Part shown: piece after piece, positions 12,159 through 22,742 of the stretch
Numbering within the stretch: position 1 is the first letter of the stretch
How the letters are laid out: each line of letters begins with the position of its first letter
NCBI GenBank assembly: GCA_963920575.1
Contig: OY986970.1
Location: forward strand, 2,633,654 to 2,697,653
DNA from: Narthecium ossifragum
Taxonomy: Eukaryota > Streptophyta > Magnoliopsida > Dioscoreales > Nartheciaceae
Reading direction: 5' to 3'
DNA: 64,000 bases
Notes under the pieces: model-generated
Database searches by the model: none
The model's input: only the letters and a program-made list of their open reading frames with translations
What the model was told of the DNA's origin: nothing
Translations under genes and position numbers: made by a program

Positions 12159-12910
12159 TATTTAGTTATTTGAATATATAACTATTCTCAAATATATTTA
12201 TGAATATAATATGACCAATAAATAATAAATAAAAATATAAAAGAAATAATGAAAGTATGAATATTTAAGTGGTATAGAGAATGGTTTAGAGTATCTGATG
12301 GGAAATGTTGTTGGATGAAGAATCAGTAAACTAGAAAAGTGACTATTTTTATTATAATCTAGAGAAATAATGAAAATATGAATATATTACTATTATATAA
12401 TTAATGCAATATGTTACTGTTGTTGTCAAATATATTTATCAACGTATAATATCATCATTGGATAAGAAATAGAAAATATAAAGAAAGAATGAAGATATTA
12501 ATATTTAAGTCTGATAGAGAATGGTTTGTAATATTTTATGCAGAGTGTTGTTGGATAGAGAATCTGTAAACTAGAAAAATGATTTTTTGTACTGTATTTT
12601 AGAGAATCCGTTAAAACAACTGATATGGATGCTCTTATGGGTATACTGTGAAATATGCTCTTTGTATTGTTGGTATTTCTATCCGTATCTATATCGGTTT
12701 AAATTTCAAATACCCGTGTCATTAGTTGCCATTGATGGTGGAGTTGTTCTATGAAATTTTTGTGCCAATTGCCCCCTGGATTACACTTAAAGTAAGATTA
12801 TTCCTTTGCTTTACATGAGTGCGAGCCTTTAATTAATTTTTTACTACAAACCTATTCTTGTTTTTATTTGTATAACATTTTGATCAGTAATTGACCCTAG
12901 CGGCCTGCCT
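12159..12910. other. AT-rich intergenic sequence
   Basis: Two near-copies of a phrase around 'agagaatggtttagagtatctgatgg' (about 12276) and 'agagaatggtttgtaatat' (about 12515) suggest a degenerate duplication of roughly 240 bases. No gene is seen. Confidence 0.4.
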
Positions 12911-13367
12911 TATTTATTAATCACTTAACTTAGTCTTTGATTACCAGGTTTTACAATTCACGTCTTGCGCTAGTGTTTAAGAGGGGTTGTGTTAATCTTT
13001 TTCTTTTAAAAAAAACGAGCATTTAACCTTGATAGGGTGGGTAATGTCATTACCACCACATATGCTTTCACCATTGAATGAGAAGCCTGATTTAACATGG
13101 TATCAGATCAAAAATTGGATTTGAACACTTATTTGATAAAACCACATATGATTGGAGACCTAAATTTTTAACATCATGGTTTACAATTTAAGCTCTTTCA
13201 CGTGCCTTGGTTGGGATTTAATCATGATTGAAAGTGACATGAGGATATTTTTAGAAATTGTTTAGGGAAGCGGGGGATATTTTTGTAAATATTTGATTTT
13301 CAAGGATAATTATGTAAATATGAAGGTTCGAGGGATATATTGTAATTCATCATGTAACTAAATACTT
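12911..13367. repeat. Long direct repeat, copy A (LTR-end/PBS-like)
   Basis: About 457 bases, closely matching 13519-13993. At 13098 the sequence tggtatcagatc follows directly after ...taaca. That is one base from the initiator-Met-tRNA primer-binding site (tggtatcagagc) of Copia-type retrotransposons, in the expected place right after an LTR ending in CA. The unit is therefore probably LTR tail, primer-binding site and leader of a small or decayed LTR element. Confidence 0.6.
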
Positions 13368-13376
13368 CTATCAATC

Positions 13377-13518
13377 GTAACCTGACCAAATGTAGGTTAT
13401 GGCGTCTATCTACCACCGTTCTCATTCTCTGCATCATAGCCAAGCGCCAGCTGTATCCCCTCCCGCTCGCCCACATTAGCAAGCTACCCAAATCTCCCAT
13501 CGTGCCGACCTTCACCCA
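13377..13518. repeat. Dispersed copy of sequence from upstream of the DUF1005 gene
   Basis: This block lies between the two direct repeats and closely matches 18079-18217, sharing agccaagcgccagctgtatc and atctcccatcgtgccgacct with few substitutions and small indels. The 18.1-kb copy lies about 0.4-0.5 kb upstream of the DUF1005 start codon. Confidence 0.85.
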
Positions 13519-13993
13519 TATTTATTAATCACTTAACTTAGTCTTTGATTACCAGATTTTACAATTCACGTCTTGTGCTAGTGTTTAAGAGGGGTTGTGT
13601 TAATCTTTTTCTTTTAACAAAAATGAGCATTTAACCTTGATAGGGTGGGCAATGTCATTACAACCATATATGCTTTCACTATTGAATGAGAAGACTGATT
13701 TAACATGGTATCAGATCAAAAATTGAATTTGAACACTTATTTGATAAAACCACATATGATTGGAGACCTAAATTTTTAACACCATGGTTTACAATTTAAG
13801 CTCTTTCACGTGCCTTGGTTGGGGTTTAATTAGGGTTAGATGCTTTAACATGACTGAAAGTGACATGAGGATATTTTTATAAATTGTTTAGGGAAGCGGG
13901 GGATATTTTTGTAAATATTTGGTTTTCAAGGATAATTATGTAAATATCAAGGTTCGAGGAATATATTGTAATTCATCATGTAACTAAATACTT
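13519..13993. repeat. Long direct repeat, copy B (LTR-end/PBS-like)
   Basis: This is the second copy of the 12911-13367 unit. It again has a tggtatcagatc primer-binding-like site, at 13706. It differs from copy A by scattered substitutions and an 18-base insertion near 13830 (tagggttagatgctttaa). Confidence 0.6.
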
Positions 13994-14754
13994 ATGTATA
14001 TATAGCCTTATTATGACCTTTTTTTTCTTATGTTTATTTTTTTACACCTATATTTGGTGTCGGAGCATTCGAAGGTATTGGCATTTGGATTTTCACGAGC
14101 ATACCATCCGTAATCAATTGCAACCCTATATCAACTGTTAGATGAAAATTTGGGAACTTCATCAACAATTGAGGCCAATTGGATTTTTTTTATTACTTTA
14201 TTTCATAGAGAAGAAGAAAGAAAAGGATTTATTACATACATACATATATATAGGCCGATCATTGTTTAAAACTAACCAAACTGGGCAAATTTACTTAAAT
14301 GCCCATAAAGGCCGGGTCAGATCTAATCCTAACCTGTTACTATTCATCTCCTTTTTCTATGCTACTATTCATCATCGTCGCATCATCGCAAACAGACACG
14401 ACGATGGTTTGACCCCAACGCTGACGTCCGTCGCCAACTCTATCAAGTTGGTCTGCAGCGTTACCAGGTATCCAAACTCGTGCTACTCCAGCCTCTCCTC
14501 CGTCAACGGCTCCGATGTCCCAAAGAGCTCTTCAAGCTCTCTCTCCATGTGGGCATCGACGCCATCTCCAAGGTGTCTTCTTTTCCGGACACCTTCGCGA
14601 CAGCGGGGGCTAACGGATTCGAGGGCACAACCACTGAGTTCCGAGACAAGATGGAGGCGACGATGACGAACTCCACCCAGTTCACAAGCAACAGCCTCAC
14701 CATCGTTACCGGAATCCTCGTGATTCTTCAAAAGCTCAACTTCCACGCAGGACG

Positions 14755-16452
14755 TGATAAAGCGTGGAAAGTGTCGCGGTTTAACGCGCCCGATCAAAAT
14801 TAGAAATTTATAATTAAACTCTTAACTAACTACCTATTGGGGTAGCTAGTGGTGAGTCCGAGTCGATCCACTGGGAAGAAACTAGGATTGAAGCGGAATA
14901 CTAAGCATGGTCCTCTACCAAGAAGTTGGAAGAAAAGATTTAGATTTGGGGTTTTAACTAGACTAGACCAAAATTAATGCAAAAAGGTGATAAAATATGA
15001 AGAAAGGCCGAGGGATTCTTAATCAATAACAAGGGTTCTAATAGTTCTTCCTAAGCCAATGGCATGTCTCCTCAAATTGAATGGTTAAATCCAAATGTCG
15101 ATAAGCGAATATCTAGTTCCACCTATCGCTCGACGAGGCTCGGGTTAAGATCCCTCGTCGGCAAGAGCAAACATCTAATGATCGGCGACCGAATGATGAG
15201 TTGCGATCGCCGCTAACGAACCCTCTAATTATGATGGATTCGTCACACGAGAGATGACGTGGTATGGATCTAGGTGTGATAGCGAGGTGGTTTTAGCACA
15301 TCGCTAGCCAAAATCACATTGATAGGATGGGTGGAGGGTTAGGAGTAGATTGGTGATGGTTCTAGCACCACAATCTAGTCCAATCTTGGATTAGAATCCT
15401 TCGCCGTGAGAGAATCCATGGTTCTAGCATGAATCCCTCTCACGAGAGGTTCCATCCAAGCCATAGCATGCAAGAGACCTAAATCTAGGGCACAATAGGG
15501 CAATCCAAGCATCCATCAATGACACTAAATTCGTATAGAAATTAAATCCAATCCATACAACCATTCAATAGAGTAGCACAAGCCCTAAATCCTAGGATTC
15601 CCTAAAAGAAACCCTTATTACATCATAAGAATCCCTAAGCTAAGAGTTTAGTGACTCATCTTGAGGGTTTGATTCGTGGAGGGAGGTTAATGACGCTCTC
15701 ATTCCATGGATCTTCTCCAAAAAGGCCTTATTCTAAATTGGGTAAGAGGAGTTTAAAAGAGGAAAGGCTGGAAAAAGTTCAAGAGAAGCCCTGGAAATTC
15801 TCCCAAAGGGGTCTATTTATAGCCTACAAGCATCCCCCACTCGGATTAGATCTGGGCCATTGATTTTGCTCAGCTGGCACATAAAGATCGATCTTTATAG
15901 GGTGGAAGATCGATCTTTCTCTTCCGTGTGATTGCTGGTCCCGTGAAAGATCGATCTTCCTATATATGAAGATCGATCTTTGTTCTTCATGTACTATTCA
16001 ACTCCATAAAGTGATCGATCTTCTCGTAGGTGAAGATCGATCGTCTGAATTGTTGCGCTTTGTCATCTCTTTTGCACGTGAAAGATCGATCATGTTCTAG
16101 ATGAAGATCGATCCTTTGAAAACTTGCGTTCTGTCCCTGAAAATGCACATAGATGATTGATCTTCTCATGATGGAAATATCGATCTTTGTTGTTCAGCTT
16201 AGATTTTGTCTTGATGTCTTTAAAGGATCGTTCTTCTCCAACAGATCTCCAACAGAAGATCTTCTTCAAAAGAATATCGATCTTCTTTATACTGAACTTG
16301 CCCGAATGAGTTCGTTTTAGCTCCAAACTTGATCTAATCCTCATTGAGAGCTCTTGTACCTGTAATGGGGTAATGGTAGTCAGTAGGGCATTACTCGGAG
16401 ACTAACAAAGCCAAATTAAAGGGGTGATTTGTACACTTTTCATGTCTTATCA
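14755..16452. mobile_element. Putative solo LTR (1.7 kb) inside the pectinesterase pseudogene
   Basis: The insert starts tgataaag and ends cttatca, giving inverted TGATAA/TTATCA termini with canonical TG...CA ends. The flanking 5 bases are ggacg on the left and aggcg on the right, so three of five match; an aged target-site duplication is possible but not proven. The interior (gtggtgagtccgagtcgatcc near 14850) resembles plant Gypsy-type LTRs and encodes no retrotransposon protein, which suggests a solo LTR. It contains the GATCGATCTT array. Confidence 0.65.
15877..16290. repeat. Dispersed GATCGATC palindrome array within the LTR
   Basis: Roughly a dozen copies of the palindromic core agatcgatct, some degenerate (ttgatctt, tatcgatctt, gatcgttctt), are spaced at about 20-60 bases. 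The spacers themselves are not repeated. Confidence 0.8.
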
Positions 16453-16530
16453 AGGCGGCACCGGACAAGTGGCCACCATCAAGGCGGCGGTGGACATGGT
16501 GCTGCTGAAGAACGCGGCACCACCGCCATC

Positions 16531-18475
16531 TCCGTGAGGTCACATGAGGGAAGGTTCCCCTGTTCTAGCTTTCATGTAGATGGAGGGTTATTAGGAGCAG
16601 AGACATTACTACAAGGTGTGTGGGAAGGGCTTCCCTTGTGGAAGGTCTCTCAGAGGCCACATGAGGTCTCACATTGCCGCCAATGCGCTAACGTGGCTCC
16701 GGACGTCGACGACCGGTCGCAGAGTAGCAGGAGCTTCGTAGTGGTCGGGGCTACCACCAGGGCCAGGTATGGCCTCGGGGAGAACCCCAGGAAGACGTAG
16801 AGGATATCGGGTTTGAGTGAGAGGAGTTCACCGGCGTCCAAGGTTGTGGGGCCGAAGCGGAGGAGGAGGAGGTCGAGGAGGGTGGCGGCAATCCCTTCGT
16901 ACTCCTCCTCGTCGGTGTTGTTGCCCAGTATCATCATAGTTCAACGTGGAGGGGTAGGTCTGAGTGGTGGACGGGCTGGAGGAAGGAATGGCCCCAAAGG
17001 GAGAGGAGGGAGAGGTCGAGGTGAGTGATCGCCGGATATGGGTTTAGTTGGTAGGTAGAAGATGAAGAGATGTCTTTATTTTATTAATTTGTAACCCACA
17101 CCAACGTTAGGAGCAAAAGAGTCTTTACACGCCACGCCGTTAACGGCGTAAAGAATATTCGCCTTTGATTCGACAGCAAGTAACCCGAGGACATGGTTAA
17201 TATGTTCTCAATGTTTTTAGGGGTACATATGTGAAGTTAAAATTGTAGAATTATATTTGTAATTTAAGAAGTTTTGAAGTCCTTAAAAGTAAATATCCCA
17301 TATGTATACACATAAAATAAAGTAAAAATAATTATTTTATTTATTTATTTGTAAGTACAATCCTACAAATATAGAAATCAAGAACACTCCTCGGTCGGTC
17401 CTCACGGCGTTAACATAGCCTCGTAAATTGTCCATTTCAAACCCAAGTTGAATGCCATGTGCGTCTTGAAGGGCCGTACCCCATATAGCAATTTTTGGCA
17501 TCCTAGATCACGTGAGAGAGCAAGGATCTCTTAATACAAATAATCATCTACTGTGGCATAGGTTTAACTCAAAGGGTCACCCGAGGAACCCATTAAAATG
17601 CAACTGATCACGTTTCAAGAAATCCATCTTGCCATGTTCCGTCTCCCTAACAACCGCATCGATGATCAATCGCCTACAATAAAACTAATTTTAACTCTGT
17701 ACGTAATCAAAATAATAAAATCCAACTGAATGCGAAAAGAAATTCTACTTAACCTATTAGGCATTAGCATAGTGAAATATAATTGATGTGACGAGGCCAT
17801 CATCCACTGATCAACAACGTCACCAATAGTCAGTCAGTAGCCCAAAAAAAAGCACCGGCGGTCCCAAAAGTTCGTCTCCAGCTCTTACAAACGAGCCAAT
17901 CAAACAAACGAGCCCAGCCTACCAGCCTACCCGACTCCTCCGAGGTATCATATTAGCTAAACACTAAAGCACTAATCACCAATGAGAAGGCCGCCCAGGT
18001 GGATAACAGTATAACAATCCGCCCAACCGGGCAAGCGCCGATTGCCGAAAGCCGTCTCTTTAGTAATCCTGCCGCCAATCGTAGCTTGACCAAATCCAAG
18101 TCATGGTGTCTATTCTCATTCTCGGGATCACAGCCAAGCGCCAGCTGTATCCCCTCTCCTCGCCCACCTTAGGCAGCTACCCAAATCTCCCATCGTGCCG
18201 ACCTTCATCCATATTCACCAACCACAACCTGCCACGTACATCAAAAACTGAAAGGTATAATACGTGTAGTCCTGCGGTTGGCTAGAATCTGTGCGTGGTG
18301 TTACGTCTCACACAGCTAGACGTGGATGCTTTTGTTGTTTATATTTTCTTTTTTCGAGAGGAGAGAGATATCGGCGCTGGGGGATGGATTATTTGCCGCC
18401 CGCCAGATAGGAGAGACCCTTCTCCATCTCTATCTCCATCTCCATCTCCACTCTTCGCATAATACCCCTTAAACT
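16531..18475. other. Intergenic; promoter-proximal region of the DUF1005 gene
   Basis: No gene is recognised. A minus-strand frame at 16650-16937 (95 residues, Leu-rich, opening MMILGNNTDEEEYEG) looks moderately coding-like but matches no family I know and is GC-biased. 17.0-18.0 kb is mixed, low-information sequence. Confidence 0.45.
18079..18217. repeat. Upstream segment duplicated at 13377-13518
   Basis: This sequence lies about 0.4-0.5 kb before the DUF1005 start codon and recurs 4.7 kb away between two long direct repeats. Direction of copying cannot be decided from this window alone. Confidence 0.8.
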
Positions 18476-18476
18476 C

Positions 18477-18526
<50 letters not shown>
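18476..18526. repeat. Compound (CT)n-(AT)n microsatellite
   Basis: About 11 CT units run straight into about 14 AT units, 80 bases before the DUF1005 start codon, in the likely core promoter or 5' UTR. CT tracts are common near plant transcription starts. Confidence 0.9.
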
Positions 18527-18607
18527 TTTGTTTGCTACACATAGAGAGAAGCCGAGAGAGAGAGAGCTCTGCAGAGATAGGGAGACACACAGAGAGATTT
18601 CCAAGAG

Positions 18608-19379
18608 ATGGATCCGTGCCCGTTCGTGAGGGTTATCGTGGAGTCATTGGCGGTGAAGCTGCCGGCGGTGTCGAAACCCGCCGGCAGTGGCATCCACCCC
18701 TCCACCAGCCCGTGCTTCTGTTCACTGGCACTCCTAGAATGCCCCTCCGCCACCCAAACCGCCCCTCTCCCCTTAGCCTACTCCGAGGAGGAGCCGCCTA
18801 TGTCAGAGATGACGTCCGCCGCCGCTTCCTACTCCCAGAATCCCCCGGTGGTGTTCAGCCTCGACACGGCGGCGCTGCAGCGGCTCGCGGGGCGCCCGGC
18901 GCCTCTCACGGTGTCTGTTTACGCTGGGCGGACTGGGAGCACGTGCGGGTTTAGCACCAGCCGGTTGCTGGGGCGAGTACGGGTGGCGCTGGATCTTGGC
19001 GCTGCGGCGGCGCGGCTGGTGGTGGCTCAGAGTGGCTGGGTCAGCTTGGTTGGACGGACCCGGTTGCACATGGTGGTCCGGGCTGAGCCGGACCCCCGGT
19101 TCGTCTTCCAGTTCGGCGGCGAGCCGGAGTGTAGCCCGGTGGTGTACCAGATCCAAGGTGGTACTGGTGGTGGTTGTGGTAGTAAGGGTAGCGGGCACGG
19201 TGGCCATGGCTGCATCCAGCAGCCCGTTTTTAGTTGCCGGTTCTCGACTGACCGCCGGCGGAGCACCAGATCCAGGTGAGCTTAGTCATAACTGTCCCAT
19301 GCAATTAATTTGTTGAGATTTACTTCATATGAATTAATAGCTAGGATTTACTGCAAGCTTTCATTAGGGTTTGTGAATG

Positions 19380-19439
<60 letters not shown>

Positions 19440-20480
19440 TTGCTATGAAAGTTTAGGTTTCTTTTCATGGAAGCAAAAATGATGCAACTTTAGAGGTGGA
19501 TTTAGGAGAGCAAAAGGCAAAAGGATTTGCCCCTTTTGGAGAACTAATCATTAATTTGGTTTGTTTTCATACAAAAAAAAGTTAGGATAACAAGTTGAGA
19601 GCTATATATATTATTTTTAAGTTGCCCTCAATTCTAAAGAAATCACAAACAGCTCAAACCACCTGGCAAGAAACAGGTGTTGCAACTACTGAAATCATTT
19701 TTTTTTTATTCATTAATTTGTTCGCTCAACTGTTTCAGAACAAATTCAACTGTTTGATAGTAGTCAAAGACTAATCCATGCTACTACTTTGATTTTGATT
19801 TCAGATCACTGCCACCTGAATCCAGAAACGAGACCATTAAAGCTTGGTTCAATTCCTTTAGAACAACTACTGAGAGAGACCATCAGAATAAGGAGCAGCG
19901 CAAAGGCTGGACGGTCACCATCCACGACCTCTCCGGCTCTCCGGTGGCCGCCGCGTCCATGATAACACCCTTCGTCCCCTCCCCCGGCTCAGACCGCGTC
20001 TCTCGCTCCAACCCCGGAGCATGGCTTATCCTCCGGCCTGCTGGATTCTCCACCACCAACTGGAAGCCATGGGGCCGTCTCGAAGCATGGCGAGAGCGCG
20101 GCACGGTCGACGCATTGGGCTATAAGTTCGAGCTCGTGACGGACGCCGGACCGAACGCCGGGATCCTCATCGCCGAGTCATCGGTCAGTGTTCGGAAGGG
20201 CGGCCAGTTCTGCATCAATCCTATCAATGTCGTCGGCGATGGCACGTCGGCGGCGGCGACGTCTAACAGAGGATTCGTGATGGGGTCGACGGTGGAGGGG
20301 GAGGGGAAGGTGAGCAAGCCGACGGTGGAGGTCGGCGTGCAGCATGTGACGTGCATGGGCGACGCGGCCCTGTTCATAGCACTCTCGGCCGCCATTGATC
20401 TCAGCATGGATGCATGCCAGTTATTCTCGCAGAAGCTCAGGAAGGAGCTCTGCCAGGATCAGCAGGAGTACAGCATGTGA
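18608..20480 (+). CDS. DUF1005 family protein, 447 aa (2 exons)
   Basis: Exon 1 is 18608-19275 and exon 2 is 19805-20480; the junction (phase 2) completes an Arg codon and the frame runs through to TGA. The opening MDPCPFVRVIVESLAVKLP is the hallmark of the plant DUF1005 family, whose biochemical role is unknown; some database entries label members 'formin-like' without good reason. Other visible blocks are VVFSLDTAAL, VSVYAGRTGSTCGF, RFVFQFGG, GWTVTIHDLSGSPVAAASMITPF split by ordinary residues, NPGAWLILRP and GRLEAWRERG. No transmembrane segment or signal peptide is obvious. Exon 1 is strongly GC-rich, the intron AT-rich. The frame is intact. A LINE fragment sits about 300 bases past the stop codon on the opposite strand. 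Family membership is confident; function is not known. Confidence 0.9.
19384..19438. repeat. (TA)n microsatellite in the DUF1005 intron
   Basis: About 27 uninterrupted TA units. Confidence 0.95.
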
Positions 20481-20785
20481 AGGATCTCTCGTTCATGCTG
20501 ATCTCTTCCTCATTGTCCGATGATGATCGGTGGCTTCTTGATTGCCAAAGAGCCATTGGTTTGAGCATGAGAATTAAGCTTGGGGGCCGGCCAGTTGGTT
20601 TTGTTCATATCTATTTTTTATTTCTTGCCATATATATTCTTTCATTGGTTTGTTTTTGATGTTATATATCTTTTTATTTGTTGTTGGATTGGCTGTGGTT
20701 TTTAATGGTGAGGCCAGACAACCTGGGTGATGAAAATTTGTAAATTTTTCCCTTTTGGGTTATGCATTTGGAGAGGTCATTAATT

Positions 20786-21365
20786 TTTTTTTTTATTAGA
20801 TAAGCCAAAGAGGCTGAGTTACAAAAAGGAAGAGAAGAAAGGGTAGACAGGGCAACAGAGAGAAGATCAGCTGGTAGCAGCTGACCACCGTGCCCAACGC
20901 GCCACCTCGTGCGCGAAAGAGTTGAGTTGACGAGGAATATGGAGGAAACATACGATTACAGATTGCGAAGTAACCCACCAGATCGCACGCAAAACCCCCT
21001 CGAGCTCACGTGGCCAGTCAAGCCGGCCATTGATGAATCCCACAGCTAGCAGAGAGTCAGACTCCACTACCAGACCGCTCAAGCCACGACGTCGGGCCTC
21101 CTCCAGTCCCCCGCTTATAGCCAGGAGCTCTGCCTCGACGACCGATCCGGCGCTGCTTCGGGCTCCCCACGTCCACGCCGGAGTGGTCCCACCTTCCAAG
21201 AAGCACGCCGCCCCCAGACCCGCGATCCCATAGCACATGGCCGCGTCTGTGCGTAGCGTGAGCGCTGGGAGGCACGTATGAGCCGACACAATGGGCCTCT
21301 TGCGAGCCCCCTTGGCCGCCCTAAATTCTTTCACCTGTCTTGAAATCACACGGGCCAGCTGATCC
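20786..21365 (-). mobile_element. 5'-truncated LINE, RNase H end only, with 16-bp target-site duplication
   Basis: On the minus strand 21376-20867 reads as an RNase H-like domain of the plant LINE type (RVT_3): KTDAA-equivalent TLRTDAAMCYGIAG, EAELLAISGGLEEAR, VVESDSLLAVGFI, then HIPRQLNSFAHEVARWAR. The LINE 3' end lies on the left, where the plus strand shows a poly-T run (the poly-A tail). The 16 bases ggagaggtcattaatt occur on both sides (20770-20785 and 21366-21381), a target-site duplication. No reverse transcriptase remains, so this is a dead, 5'-truncated insertion. Confidence 0.9.
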
Positions 21366-21381
21366 GGAGAGGTCATTAATT

Positions 21382-22301
21382 AATTAAACTCGCTCGGTGA
21401 CTTTTGGGAACAGCCTTGGATTCTAATTCTTCACCAAATCTATAATGTTTTCCTTATGTATTGCTGTATGTGATTCCTTCATGGTTAAAAGCGCCAGTTT
21501 TGTTACTAGATAGAGTTGTTCTTCATAACCAGATTGGAACTCGCAGTGCAAACTCATTAACGATCCACGTCATTTTATTCCTTTTTATTGTAGTGAACTG
21601 GGCCAGCAGCTCTCAGGGGATTAGGAATTATAATGTCCGTGGCACAAGGTGAGCCTCAAAAAGCCGTCATCTCTCTCTCTCTCTCTCTCTCTGAGAAAAC
21701 TACTTAAAATTTCATCAATAAAAAAGCTCTTTAATTACAAATCCTAAAACTCCTTTTATATAGACTAAATAGATACCCACTTACAAATGGACTCAAACTA
21801 CAAAAAAATAACAACTAATCCCCAATCAAACTATCTATCAAACTAATTCCGAAATTAGAAAAGAAACGAAACTGTCAAATATGAAAAGTACCAGTTAATG
21901 AAAAACCGTCAAAAAAAAAAAGTTCAATTAAAAACTGAATTTTCGGACATCAGCTGAAGGAATTTGGGCTCGGGATGCCTTGGGTCATGGGGGATCATTC
22001 TGATCACGATTATTCCTATAGGGCTCAATGAGCCGATCGTTTTGACACCTCATATGCTCCGATCAGACATCGTGATTAAAAGTTATGTCCATCTAACAAC
22101 CACGGTCATCCGAAGACCTGATTCAAACCGATGGAAACCGGACGTCGTTCCGACCGCCCTGGGACTGCCGGTTCAGCTACTTGTCCTGTATCAGTCCGTA
22201 GAGCTAGATATCAGGCTGAGCTGGAGATAAAATTTCTAGCTTGTATTCCTGAGTATTGTTGTTAATTTAGTCGGTTGACTATGAGCTGGTTTGGGGCCTA
22301 C

Positions 22302-22373
<72 letters not shown>

Positions 22374-22742
22374 GTAGGAGAGATGGTAGTTAGTGGTTAC
22401 GAATCCTTTGAAAACGAAATATATTGCTTCTCCAATGCCTCGAATGCAGTTAGGATACATAACATGTTCATGGAGATCTTGAAGGAGATCCTCTGAGCTG
22501 GCATAGTTTCATGACCAGTGGAACAGGCTGGAGGAAGGTGGAATAGCCAGTGGCACTGTTTCAATAGATCCCAATATGGCAATATCATAATCTCATGTTT
22601 AATTGTTTAAATAAGAAGAGATGAGTTTTGATTCTTCCCAGCGAAGCAATCAGATGCTTACATTACTGGAGAATTTACATGACCACCTGCGCATGAACTT
22701 ACCCAGTTGTTAATCTATTGGGAGAAAATAGTAGTGTAACAT
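21382..22742. other. Intergenic between the LINE and the AMP1-like gene
   Basis: Holds a CT microsatellite (21670-21692), TE-like sequence at about 21880-22235 with the phrasing of plant LTR leaders (an open frame there has no family match), a long AT tract, and the 3' flank of the minus-strand gene. No gene is seen. Confidence 0.5.
22297..22378. repeat. (AT)n tract flanked by an inverted CCTACATT
   Basis: A 66-base alternating AT run is bounded by cctacatt on the left and aatgtagg on the right, so the whole 82 bases form one perfect palindrome capable of cruciform or hairpin formation. Confidence 0.9.

Larger units (their letters stand above)
14417..16530 (+). pseudogene. Pectinesterase (PMEI-domain type) pseudogene, split by an LTR
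   Basis: The left part (14417-14754) reads like the N-terminal inhibitor-type proregion of a type-I pectinesterase. It has VCSVTRYPNSCYSSLSSV in one frame, then after a frameshift near 14520 KELFKLSLHVG, MTNSTQFTSNSLTIVTGI and LQKLNFHAG. The segment that should carry the DxxTC(L/I)DGF block is shortened to GANGFEGTTTEF. Coding then stops at a 1.7-kb insertion. Directly after it (16453 on), GTGQVATIKAAVDM resembles the opening of the catalytic domain ([14 protein letters not shown] in family terms) and then decays. Signs of death are the frameshift, internal deletion, LTR insertion and loss of the rest of the catalytic domain. It is not a tandem copy of the functional pectinesterase at 48.8 kb, which lacks a PMEI domain. 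Identification of the left part is good; the right part is weaker. Confidence 0.72.

Noticed and set aside
15877..16290. Possible CRISPR-like array of regularly spaced palindromes
   Set aside because: This is a plant nuclear context, spacing is irregular, repeats are only 10 bases and degenerate, and no cas gene is present.
16650..16937. 95-residue Leu-rich minus-strand frame as a gene
   Set aside because: No family recognised, no splice partners and GC bias alone can open such a frame; kept only as a remark in the intergenic entry.
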